The notes beneath the pieces are model-generated. The model was not told the DNA's origin, made no database searches, and saw nothing but the letters and a program-made list of their open reading frames with translations. Both the position numbers and the translations under genes were made by a program. 64,000 nucleotides of DNA from Culex pipiens pallens (Eukaryota; Arthropoda; Insecta; Diptera; Culicidae), in NCBI RefSeq assembly GCF_016801865.2, contig NC_068938.1:3273338-3337337 (forward strand), read 5' to 3'. Each line of letters starts with the position of its first letter. Positions within the stretch are counted from its first letter, which is position 1. Below are positions 1-11,415 of the stretch, piece by piece.

Positions 1-2199
1 TTTTTTTTGTAATTGACTGATCCAAACTTAAAAAAAAATGCTAGAAAATCACCGATTTTTCAAATTTTGTATTGACAGATAGGGTATCATCAAGTGTATT
101 TTTTTTTTCTTCCGCGTACATTGTGAATACGTATCACCATCTGTTTGTCACCTATATGTAATCAAATAATTTTTCAGATAATTTTATCATGATTTCTTTA
201 GAAAGAAATAAAAAACAATTCACCAAGCAATTGGTGTTATTAAACCCTTGCCAACACCTCTGTCCCCGAACCTCAAACGACCAAACGTCGAATGGACTGC
301 TTCGACGACGACGACTACGACGATGCCCTTGCGCTTATGCGCTGAGTCGTTTTATTGAATGCGATTTTCAATAGGATTTGCATGGCCTACTGATTGTTCC
401 GTTGGTATACCGTGTACGGAAACGATGAACGCACTGCACATGAATGATTGACTACCCACATCGCCTACTTGGATATTGGATTGGATTTGGGTCCGCCCCC
501 GTCAATCTGTGCAACGTATGTATGGTGAAGGCTTTTTTACACGAACGGCTTGACTGACTGGTGGTAATGTTTCTAATTGATTGGTATTCTAATGATCCAA
601 TGATTGCCTCATTTATTTCCTGATTAAAGTGGCTCCTCGAGTGGCTCTTGGCTGGGTCAATTAATCGAGTGATAAAATATTCACCATGTGTAACTCTTTA
701 TCAGGGGGGCTTATGCGAGCCATTTTGCAAGTGTTTGGTTTATTGAGCCGAGATGGTGTCACTGAGATATCGGGGCAGGATTAAAAGTAGTGGGGGAGGG
801 ACGAATCGGATTATAAAGAGGTCCCTTAATTACTAGTCGGCTACTAATTACCGTATGCTCACTTGAGACTGGGCGACGCTTTTCATCAGCGAGCCTCTTC
901 AGTCTGTCGTCGTCGTTGCCGTGAAGAATCGACTTTCGATAGATGATTTCCCGTTCGTTTTCTTTCCCTATTGAAAGTTAATACTTGTTTCTATTCAGGG
1001 AATAGCAAAATAAAAAAAAACTGGCGCTTTCAATGAAACGAGAAGCGCCCCTCTTCTTTGTAGTTTTAGCCTTTTTTTTTCATTGATAAGCGTGACCTGT
1101 GATCTGACGCCGCGGTCGGTATCATTAAACGAGAAAACGCCACACAATCAACTAAACATTAATAAATGTGCGTCGAGCTTTCAAATTTCTATAATTAAAT
1201 TTTTGTACCCCGTCATAATTACCCCCGCGCGCAGTAGGCTGGTTCAACTGCTTACGAGAAGGGGTTTTGTTTTTGGTAGACTGATGAACTCTAGAACCAG
1301 CCTACTGTTGCGGCCTTTCGGGGAACGACTTCTGGCAAGGGACGCGCTGCTCCTCAAATCAATCAAATCTCTGCTAGAAGTGATGAAATTTAGATAAATG
1401 ATTTTTACTTCTCATTATTTCCTTTCTCGCCGTTTCTGGCCGCGGCCGCGGCGGTCACCGATCTTATCCGTCGTTCCGATCCGGGTCCGGGGCTACGTTC
1501 TGTTTCAAAACCTTTTTTTTTTTTGTTCCTTTCTTTTAATGAACTTAATGATTGTTGTTTTTTCGTCCCCCAGCCGCCGCGGGGTCATTTCGGCGAAAAT
1601 ATGATTATGTGTATCAGGAAGCCGGTTAATCGTTTTGGCCGCGGCCCGGCCACGCACAGTGGGTGATCGTGGCGGGACTCCGCGCCGGAATTGGATTCGT
1701 GCGGCGGCAAAATGACTCAATTACGCACTGTTGTGCTTCAGGGTAAGAGTTGCTTTCTGAAGAAGTTGGTGATTTTTGTGTTTACGAATGATTCCGTCTG
1801 AGGAGGCTGCAGCTGCGATCATTAAATACGCATTACCGGATGCATTCAACCGTGAACAATTTTAAGCCCATTTGCAGTTCGTTTGTGTGATTGAGTCTCG
1901 ATTTGTGTGCTTTAACAAAATGGCATGAGAATTGCGTGCAATCCTGCGGGGCTCATCTGGCAGAAATCAATCAAACTGGGCAAAATTAGAGGGGTGAATG
2001 AACTCTCCGAAGATTTTTTTTTTTGGCAAAATGCCATCATAAGATTTTCTTTCCTTATTAGAACGGAATTATACAATCAAGTCTTATAATTTAACTCTTT
2101 CAAAAAATGAATAGTTTTTTTTTCAACCTAGAACTTAGTTCAGAAGAATCCACATATTTAAAACATAATTTTAAAGTATGTTTCCATTTCAAAAAAAAG
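1..2199. other. Noncoding unique DNA, no gene seen
   Basis: No frame here has a recognisable domain or a convincing start. The short open frames are low-complexity or overlap on both strands. About 850-1900 is GC-richer than the flanks and is not obviously repeated elsewhere in the window, so it may be host intronic or intergenic DNA. The only clear structure is the hairpin at 1232-1307, listed separately. Confidence 0.6.
1232..1307. other. Perfect 14-bp hairpin with 48-nt loop
   Basis: CAGTAGGCTGGTTC at 1232-1245 is the exact reverse complement of GAACCAGCCTACTG at 1294-1307. The flanks are GC-rich (CGCG on the left, TTGCGGCC on the right) and could extend the stem with a bulge. The size suits a small-RNA precursor or a DNA cruciform, but the loop is long and I recognise no known microRNA. 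Confidence 0.5.
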
Positions 2200-2690
2200 G
2201 TTCTTCATACACCATTAGGTGGTTGATACCTTCCTCACATTTACAAAGTAAATCCTAAGTTGTCCTAATCCAGATTTGCATTGTTTGCGGCCTTACGGCT
2301 TCTTGAGCCGACTCGGTCAAAACCAGGTTCCAGCACTGAAAAGGACCTGATAAAAATATGTTTATGAATAAAAAAAAAATACCTGAAAAAACCCGGCCTT
2401 CCGAGGTTGTGCAAAAAATCACCCTTTTTGCACCTACAAAAAACTTTTTTAAAGCATAACTATTTAAATACTTTCCTTAACTAAATAATTTTTAATAGGG
2501 TTTCATTGGACCCCAAAACTGTCATAAAAAGGCAAACCCCACCAAAATCGATTCAGCCAGTTTTGAGATATGCGTGTGGGATGAAAATCATATGTATACT
2601 TGAAGGTATATTTAAGAAGTGTATTTCGGAAGTTTAATTTTTGAGTGATTTTATAGCCTTTCCTCAGTGAGAAAGGCAAAATTTATTAAG
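2200..2690. repeat. Candidate dispersed repeat ending in a GCCTTTC hairpin
   Basis: This stretch ends in a short stem-loop, GCCTTTC at 2656-2662 and GAAAGGC at 2671-2677, followed by AAAA. The same CTTTCTT-AG-AAGAAAGGCAAAA ending closes two repeat copies near 49035 and 49765. A conserved terminal hairpin plus A-run suggests the 3' end of a transposon family. The body is AT-rich with no coding frame, and the left boundary is a guess. Confidence 0.35.
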
Positions 2691-4953
2691 ATTCGTTCTG
2701 ATAAAAAGCTAAAAGAAAAAATAATAATAGTGATAAACATAACTGAGAATTTTTGATGACAAATCATTTTGAATCAATGAATTCATGGCCTGCTCTTCCC
2801 ATCATATTTACAGTTATTTCATAAATTTAGAAGATATTAAAAAAAACTCACGGTAACATTTTCCCATAAAAAAAGCAAAAATCATCATCCCGTACATTTC
2901 ATTATCTTGATTCCCATCTCATCCCTCACCCGAAAAAAAAGACGATCCCAAACCACGTGTGTGCTCTTCCTTCTCCGCTAACCCAATCCGGAAACGGCGC
3001 AAGAAACCCCTACGATGACGCAGCCAGATTTAGATCAAACACACGCTTCCGAAGCCATCAGCACAAGCAAAGCAACGATTATTCATTTAAATGCCACCGA
3101 AAATATGTGAAAAACACATAATTTTAAAATTCAACCTTCCAGAGGGAAGGGGAAAATCCCTTCCACTTTTCGGATCCTTTCGCTCGGTGGCCCCTAATCT
3201 GCGGGACCAAGACACACACAAAAAAACCATATGTCGAAGGCTTCGTCTGGGAGGAGGATAAAATTCAATAAGTTGCTTCACTATCTTTCTGCTCGGGGTT
3301 TTCTCCGATTCCGTGCACGGCCGTTGATTTCCTCGATTATCATCATCGGTAATAACATTCAGACATCATTGCCCGTCGTAAAAAAGCAACGAACTGTTGA
3401 GGAGCAACATCCAGCCAGCAAATACAAAAGGAGGAAAGAATTTTTGGGTAAAATCATATTTTGCCCTGAATGTGGTGGGACCAAAAGGAAAAACTGAAAT
3501 AGAAATGCCGTTTTTTCATATCTGCTCGATCTAGGTGTGTAGGGGAGAGGAATGGGGGAGAAAAGTGTCCCTTGGACAAACAACACAGCCAGAACACAGA
3601 GGACATTCCCAGTGAGGGGGAAAAACTCACCCACGCACTCGCACAATCGATATTTAAAAGCATCATTGGCTTTTCATTTTTATTGTTTTTATCAGTGTTT
3701 GAGCCGTGGCGCAGTGGGACTATAAGGCGGGTATTAGATTTACGAGGGAAGTCTGGTGCGGACCCATTCGTGGAGTGGATCAATTCGTTACGGTGGTGGA
3801 TTTAGATCATTTATTGTCGAAATTTATAATTTTTGTTATTTTATGATCTAATTTTCACAAAAGATTTTGCCCGGAAGGCAGTTCTGCTTAAACAAATGTT
3901 GAGAAATACAGAATCGATATCGATATTTTTGCCATGAGTTTAAAAACTTGTTTTAACAAGCTGAAAGAATGTTATTTCAACAAATAGAATTGCTCAAGCG
4001 CTTCGGAAGTTTATATGGAGAAAAAATTGAGGAATTAACTTTATGTTTCATGTGGTTTTATATCGAGTTTATGGTAAAATCCATTATAGAATTTTGGAAT
4101 GCTCAGATGAAGAATAAAACATTTCTTAAAATAAAGTTTTGATTCCTTGAGCTAGCTGAAAATGAAATCCAATCCTGAATTTTTTTTATTTTATTCAAAA
4201 AAACGTTATACAATTAAATTCAGTTATTATGTTAATTTCTTTTAGTAGTTTATAGGACATTTATTTACTCAATTTTCAAAACAATTTAACATGAATGTGA
4301 TCAATTATTCTCAAAAAGCTCATGTGTTTTGAGTGTTTCCGAAGTGTACTTTTACTCTTTTATCAATAATAAAAATGAAAAAAAAAACATTCCAAATTTT
4401 CCTTGTATACACAACTGAAAATATGGATTGTACTAAAATCTAAAAAAAAATGAATTAAAAGTTATGATTTGATTATCCTATTTCTGATTTTATTTGTTTG
4501 CATTTGGAATTGGAATAGTTAAACGGTTATTCGGCCTTTGCAAAAAAAATTGTAGTTTGTGTCCCTTGACTCTGACCAAAGCCGTGGAGAGGCAAAATAA
4601 TAAAGAAAATACAATAAAATAAATAACTCCCTTAGTTTGCACAGTTGTACAGGCTAATCATTATTATCATATTATAAAAATGCAATTCAAATTATACTCA
4701 GTTGGTTCCATTGAAAAAAGCTCTGATTTTTCGGACCGATTTTAAAGCGAGGGGAATTATTATCCATCGGCTTTGTAAAAGGTTGAGAAAGAGTGAAAAA
4801 CAAACTAAAGTTCCGATTAGAAGCATTTTGGTTAACATTTCAAAGCAGAAAGTACCACTTTAGTTTAAGTTTTGAGGATTTTTTCAATGTTTTCGAAAAA
4901 CCTTGTTGTTTTATTTAAAACAAAAAGTTATAAGAAATTTAAATAATATTATA
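2691..4953. other. Noncoding, AT-rich; GC-richer patch 2940-3800
   Basis: No supportable gene. Short open frames between about 3090 and 3800 overlap on opposite strands and show no domains. Around 3708-3718 there is a perfect match to a Pol III A-box (TGGCGCAGTGG), but no B-box lies at tRNA spacing, so I do not call a tRNA or SINE. Confidence 0.5.
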
Positions 4954-5851
4954 ACCCGAGCAGAAAGGAGATAACTTGAGAATAACATTTTTTGATATTT
5001 GAAAATACTAGGCCAATAACATTTTACGTTATTTATAACAAAATTTGTTATTCGTCGTTACCCGGGCAGACGGTAATAACTAAATTCATGCCATTTCAAT
5101 AACAAATACTGTTAAAATAACAGAAAGTGTTATGGAATCTTCTTGAAAAATCCATTTTTGCATATGGGCTTAATAACAGTTTATGTTATCATAACAAAAT
5201 TTGTTATTGGTCTGATATTGGTTGAAAGCCAAAACAACTTTGGAATAACATTTTTTGTTATGGAATAATATCACCAAATGTTATTGGGATGATCGGATTA
5301 GTTGTTAAAATAACAAAAAATAATAACAGAGATTTGTTCGAAAAATAACTGAAAATGTTATTAGTCTGTTATTACAATAACAACCCAATAACAAAAAAAT
5401 CATAACGGCGAATAACAAATGTTGTTATAAATAACGTAAAATGTTATTTGCCTAGTATTTTCAAATATCAAAATTTTTTATTCCTAAGTTATTTCCGTCT
5501 GCTCGGGTATGATTTTTTTGTTATTGGATTGTTATTGTGATAACAGATTAATCACATTTTCAGTTATTCTTCGAACAAATCTTTGTTATTATTTTTTGTT
5601 ATTTTAACAACTAATCCGATCTTCCCAACAACATTTTGAGGTATTCTTCCATAACAAAAAATGTTATTCCAAAGTTATTTTGGCTTTCAACCAATATCAG
5701 ACCAATAACAAATTTTGATATGATAACATTAACTGTTAATAAACTCTTATGCAAAATTGATTTTTTTAAGAAGATTCCATAACACTTTCTGTTATTTTAA
5801 CAGTATTTGTTATTGAAATGGCATGAATTTTGTTATTACCGTCTGCCCGGG
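4954..5851. repeat. Interlocked inverted-repeat (foldback) block, order A-B-A'-B'
   Basis: Segment A (4954 to about 5058, starting ACCCGAGCAG) reappears inverted as A' (about 5405-5508, ending CTGCTCGGGT). Segment B (5061 to about 5400, starting CCCGGGCAGACGG) reappears inverted as B' (5509-5851, ending CCGTCTGCCCGGG). The order A-B-A'-B' means that neither foldback encloses the other. Both segments are dense in TAACA/TGTTA motifs and share similar CCCG(G/A)GCAGACGG ends, so they belong to one MITE family. No coding frame is present, and I could not identify a target-site duplication. Confidence 0.7.
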
Positions 5852-6992
5852 AACAGCTCAAATTAAAACGTTTTAAAATAACTTAAATTAAACCCAGTGA
5901 AATATTTTTTTTGTAGAGGCATGATATTGTTATTTCTAATGTAAAATATATTTTTGTTTATTTCAAAATCTGTTACAATAACTAGGATTACTTATATTTA
6001 ACGCTCTATGTTTTGAATTTTAAAGAAAACTTTGAAAAGTTTTTTATGGTTCGTTTCTTTTTTAATCCGTTTTCATTTTTTTAATAGCGAATAAAAAAAA
6101 AACCTTAGTATTTTGAAATTGAAGTCTTTCAAAGTCAGTCCAATGAAAATATTTTTAATTTTTGTATGAAAAAAAAAACCTGGAAGCAAAATTACAGCTT
6201 TACTCAATTTTAAAAATAAATTTCATTATATTATCAAATTTCGTGAAAACTTCACAAGACTCAATTTTTTTTAAATGTTGTAATAAGGATTGGCGTTTGA
6301 AGATCACAGCAGGTTATACACAGTTGTAAGGCTGGATAATGAAAAATAATAATTAAAAGGAAAAAGCAAAGTTTTTAATCATGAAAAATCAAAAATAAAG
6401 ATAAGATTTAGTGACCCTAAAATGTCTCAATATTTTTCTCTACACGAATGGAAGCTGTATTCTCTTTTAATAGTTTACTTCAATTATTTAATTCCAAATC
6501 TTGATTGCTTCCTCCGACCAAGGTCCCTGTAATATCGACATAGAGGAAGTCGACTTTATGTACTGAATGTTACTTTGTTGAATGTTTACTATTATTCGAT
6601 CATTATAAATAAATCAATTAATTTTTTATGAAAAAAAAATAAATCAATTAATTTGATAATCTGAGCGATCTTATCCCAAGGCTTTGGAAAAATTTCACTT
6701 CGGATTCGAATCTTCGGATAATCGAATCAAAAATGAAAATACTTTTTATTTGTCTTATTTTTGGTTGTCCAGCGTAAGTATGACCTCTGAACTACTGTTA
6801 GGTGATTTAGAATTTTCAAATCCAGAGCAGAGATGAAATTTTGAAAAATTACAATTTGTAATTTAATAGGCAATCAACCATTCGAATTCGACTAAAATGT
6901 GGTCGCAGAACTCGAATTTGACAATAACAAGACAAATAAAAAAATTTGAAGCCATTTTATTTCTTAGCGATTCGATTATCTGAAGTCCCATA
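5852..6992. other. AT-rich noncoding DNA up to the LTR element
   Basis: No gene seen. Near 6695-6726 and 6969-6985 are copies of a GATTCGA/TTATC-type motif. They form an imperfect palindrome with sequence now displaced to 20668-20684 by insertion of the LTR element. CATA at 6989-6992 is the left target-site copy of that insertion. Confidence 0.5.
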
Positions 6993-8138
6993 TGAACGGC
7001 CCGAGCGGTTTAGGCTTTCAGGATTTTTTGTGATATTTACTTGTAGAGTCAAAACAGATCAGTAAACTTCACTTATTTGTATATTACACTTTTTAAAGAT
7101 TACATTTTTGCGGTAACACTCTCAACTTTTACGCGCACGATCACATCACTCAACTATTTGTTGCTAATTTCATTAAGACCTTCGTCGAGCCAATTCTCTA
7201 CGTTGAAGCCAGACTTGTCCTCCAGACCTCTTCGCCGAACCATGCCAGACCCGAACTCCTAAGTCCCGGGTGGACTCTTCACGGCGGCTAAGTCCCGGCG
7301 GACTCTTCACAGCGGCTAAGTCCCGGCGGACTCTTCACAGCGGCTAAGTCCCGGCGGACTCTTCACAGCGGCTAAGTCCCGGCGGACTGCGGCCTCCACC
7401 GCTAAGTCCGGCTGGACTGGGGCCTCTGCTACTGGTGGCTGCTGGCGGGTCCGGCTGGTCTGGGGCTTCTTCAGGATCTGGAACTGGACTGGGCTTGAAC
7501 TGGCTGGAACTGACTGGAACTAACTGGAACTAACTGCCCTCCTCAAGAATTTTGGGGTTTTTATAGTCAGTCCCCGAAAACTCTACTAAATTTTGTTCTA
7601 CTAAAAGTGGTCCGTTTCGATGAGAAGCATCGATGAACCTCATGAATTAAATTATGCAGACCTCTGCAATTCTTCATGACTTTCCGTATGGTGTAGTGAG
7701 TACACCTCAAAATCGGAAGTCATGGGTTCGAACCATTGTCGTGAAACTTTAAATTATGTTATTGGAATATCAAAATTATGTTCCTAAAACATTCTCAAAA
7801 ATGTTGGTCAATAATGAGAAGGTCGAATTCTCCATTGAACAAACATGCCAATGAATTTGGTTAAGCCACACCCTCAATTTCCCCTGTGTAATAACATCGC
7901 ACATTCATAATTGAAAGCTTAACCATTTTTTTGATTGCCTAACAATTGGCGAAATTTAATAAAGGGCTTTTCAGGTGAGGATGACTCATGATCCACACCT
8001 GTACATAAGCTTAATTATTTGTCGCGCAACGCGAGTCGACGTGTAAAATTATTTATGCTTGCGTAAGCGCGCATGGTCAGAACTGTGGTGATGATCGAAA
8101 ATGGACAAATTTAATGATTTAAATTTGAGGTCGTTGCA
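6993..8138 (-). repeat. Left (3') LTR of element 1
   Basis: 1146 bp, TG...CA, matching the right LTR base for base wherever I compared them, except that it has one fewer 28-bp tandem unit and no foldback insertion. On the sense (minus) strand a TATAAAAA box lies at 7558-7565. A GC-rich 28-bp tandem repeat occupies 7259-7388. GGTTCGAACC, like a tRNA T-loop or Pol III B-box core, lies near 7725. Confidence 0.93.
7259..7388. repeat. 28-bp tandem repeat in left LTR
   Basis: The unit begins CTAAGTCCCGGCGGACTC and ends near CTTCACAGCGG. The first copy diverges (GGGTGG...CACGG). Three standard copies follow, then a truncated unit ending GGACTGCGGCC. The right LTR has four standard copies. The tract lies downstream of the TATA box, in transcribed LTR sequence. 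Confidence 0.85.
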
Positions 8139-8149
8139 TTCCCCCACAC
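8139..8149 (-). promoter_or_regulatory. Polypurine tract, element 1
   Basis: On the sense strand GTGTGGGGGAA abuts the start of the 3' LTR (TGCAACG...). This is where plus-strand DNA synthesis is primed in LTR retroelements. A near-identical motif lies exactly 200 bp further upstream in the element. Confidence 0.75.
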
Positions 8150-8340
8150 TTACCAGCTAGATGTTTGTATTCTTGAAAAGCATTAAGAACATCTATCGAA
8201 AGTTATTTGTAGGTTGAAATAATATTCCCAAAGTTAATAATTTAAATTGTGTAAAAATTACTTTGCAAAAATTCATTAAAAGATACTTTAATGGCTGGCT
8301 TTAAAAAAATTGAATCAAAAAAAATTGGTTCGGTTAATCT

Positions 8341-8363
8341 CCCCCACACTTATCAGCTAGATG
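8341..8363 (-). promoter_or_regulatory. Second, duplicated polypurine-tract motif
   Basis: The 23-bp segment 8141-8163, next to the LTR, recurs at 8341-8363 with one mismatch (TTACC versus TTATC). The spacing is exactly 200 bp. It contains the same five-G purine run on the sense strand. It could be an auxiliary plus-strand primer, or a trace of duplication at the LTR edge. Confidence 0.6.
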
Positions 8364-11300
8364 ATCGTCTGAAAGAAATGATCATCTATGGAAAGAACAT
8401 TGTCGGGTGTAGTGATCGCGCGGTTTACAATTTGTTCTTCTTGTGCTTTCTTGTAAATTGCTTTATAATTATAATTGTTCTTTTGATTTTTCTACTTTAA
8501 AATTATTTTCATTACTCTTTTGATCTTCTGTCCTGTTAAATTACTTGATTTACTGTTTTGAACTTCTCTTGTAAAAATATTTTCATTGAAACTGATTTAA
8601 ATAAACTTGCATTTGAAATTAATTTTCATTATCTCTCCTAAAAAAAATCATTGCATTTTTCCCACTGTAAGCAAAATTTGTTGTTGTTGTAGAACTGTGT
8701 TGATCGGCTGGTTGTTATCGTCGTCGTCTTCCATCAAAAATTGTCTTTCTCGTGAGGCTATTCATTCCACAGTGACTTGATCAATTGGTCAGTTTTCGAG
8801 GCTAAGGTGTTGAATTTCGCCGATTAGTGCAATTGTCGTTTTCATCATGAATTATGCTTCATAACTCAACTGTGAGTTGACTGTGGTCAATTTTGAGAGT
8901 GCATTGACTTTTCACTTGCTGAGTATTGTGAATTGTTCGTAAATCCAGTATTTTTGTCCAAAATTGACTTTTCCAGTTGCTTTGTGTCTTTGACAATCTC
9001 AAATTATTGATATCGGTTGATGTAATTCTTTTTCCAAATGTTTAGGAAATGTTGTTTGTCCAAAATTGTCTTTTCGTGTAATTTGCAACTTTGGCTTTTG
9101 TAAATTAATGACATCGGATTATGTTATCATTTGTTCATCATGAACTTCTCCTTTTCAATAGTTTCAGACGTGCAGTATGATCTCAACTTGCATTTTTGTT
9201 GCATAATTGATGTTTCGCATTTCAATCATCTTTGCTTCGCTTAATTCCACATTTCGATTGGTAATTTGTTTTACGTGAGTGTCTCGTTACTAGAATTGTG
9301 TCATAATTCGACTTGATCCTCATTGATATGACCTTTTACAACAACATCAACACCGTTACCTGTCCAACCTCCCGCATGACTTTGCCACTCACCATCTTGC
9401 CATCACAAACTTCTGCATACGAACGCGTAGAACCTCTCAGCATACGAACGCGTCGATCATCCTTGTGTTTCGTCTCCCGTCTCTGTCATATTTTACTTCA
9501 GTTTCTACTTTTGTTTCTCCCACAAAAATGTCTTACTTGTTTTCTTCGCATGAACAATATTTTATAATTTTCAGGAATCTATCATTTACTTTCTGTGCAA
9601 AATTGAGATTCAAATTTACTTACAATCTTATAAATCTTGTTGATATTTTTATATGAAATCAGTTCTATTATTTTCAATACTAAAAAAAATCAGTTCTAAT
9701 TGACTATTATTTTTATACTTGAATAAAAAAATTACTCTATAAAGTTTTTCATTGATCTATACATCCTATCATCTTGTCATTGCAATACTGCGCATGTTAG
9801 AATATCCTTTCTGTTATATCAACTTTTTATGAAACTGGTCTGTCACTTTGTGTTTTCGAATTTGTCAAACCCATTCAATAAATTTGTTTATTTGAGCAAT
9901 TCGCAATAAAATGCTGAATTTGCAAGATAATTAGTTGGTTCAATTATCATTCTAATGATATCGTTCTGATTTTTTTTTCTCTGAATTTTATCAGTTTAAA
10001 GGTGTTTTTCCCTTGAAGCATTATTTTATCCCTTGATTTTCCCTTGAAGCGTTATTTATCCATTCCCTTTAATTTTCATTTGACTATCCCCGTAAAGTGC
10101 AAATGTTTTGAAATGTTTTTAACATATTGAATCCCCCCATGGATTACAACTGTTTTAAAGCTATATTTGACATAAAACTCTCCCCATAGAGTACAATTGT
10201 CTACTTTTTAATCCCTTTGGCGTTGCTTTATCAGTTTATGTATCCCTAGATTGGAACTTTACCGTCCTTTTCGATCTTTTTAGATTCCCCACGATATACT
10301 TACAAATTTTACCTTTCCTTGAGCTGTAGTTCATATTCGTTCTTGTTGAAATTGTTGTCTTCTTGATCGTCTTTCAATGGTTTCCTGTAAATCCTTCGTA
10401 TAAGCATATAACATTCTGAAAATAAATTCTTAATACTTTGTTAAGTAAATTATAAAACAAATGTTTACATTCAACATTCATTCTGGGGCGCGCCTCCCTT
10501 GTCCAATTATTCTCACACACATTCTTACTTGCATACATGTTGTTTTGAAACATTTAATAATCACACCATCTTCATTTGCTTGTCGTTGAAATTTCGTTAT
10601 TGTTCAGTCCGTTTGATTTGTTTTTATTTGTAGTTAAAAATTGCGTCATTGTTTTTTTAATACCCTGTTAACCCATTTTAGCTCAATTAAGTATATTCCC
10701 AAAATTGCAACCCAACAGCTTCTTAATTGTTTTAACGTGTTTCATCACTGCTTCATTATTATGTTTATATTTGATCATTATCGCTTCACCTGTTTTTCAA
10801 AAAAAATGTATAGACTCAATACTGGTATTTTTCTTAATCTGTTTCTTGTTTAAACCCCATCAATTCAATCATTTATAAAAATTATCTTTCATCCCCAATT
10901 CATAACATTCTTGTTTGCGCATTTTTTTTTGTTGATAATAATCATTCATATTTTGTTTAACTCAACATTAATTCTTTTATCATATCAAATCAATCATATA
11001 TTCTTTTTTCATGTTTATTTTTCTATATAAAAAATCGGTATTTATAACACATTTGTTTGATTCATTTAGTTCTCTTGATAACAATCGTTTTTTTCTAATT
11101 CATCAATCATATCAGTTCAATAAGTTTATTATTATTATTATTTTTTTTTTTAATGTACATAAATAATCCCGTGTGTTAAAATAAATATTTTCATTCATTG
11201 CAGTCTTTAGATATTGATCGTTTATGATACTATGTCATTCATTGCATAACTCGCTTATTTTTTTTACTTTATTTTAATGGTACTGTAATTGTCACTTCAA

Positions 11301-11415
11301 AATATTTGTCTTGTATTGGAGCATTTAATTTTAAATTATGTTAATTGTATATTGTTAAAAACTTGTTAAATGTATTTTAATACGGGTACATTCTGAACTA
11401 TCATTTAGTGTTATG
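8364..11415 (-). other. Long noncoding 3' tract of element 1 (env position)
   Basis: About 3 kb between the integrase stop and the 3' LTR with no minus-strand frame of useful length. The sense strand is A-rich (the printed strand is T-rich). In errantivirus-like Gypsy elements this place holds env. Here I see no signal peptide, membrane segment or cysteine pattern. A pair of GCATACGAACGCGT-like motifs occurs near 9415-9455. It may be a long 3' untranslated region or a fully decayed third gene. Confidence 0.6.

Noticed and set aside
3708..3790. Possible tRNA-derived SINE head (TGGCGCAGTGG)
   Set aside because: A-box match only; no B-box at the right distance and no repeat copy seen.
8364..11415. 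Hidden env gene in element 1
   Set aside because: No sense-strand frame of useful length and no membrane or cysteine pattern.
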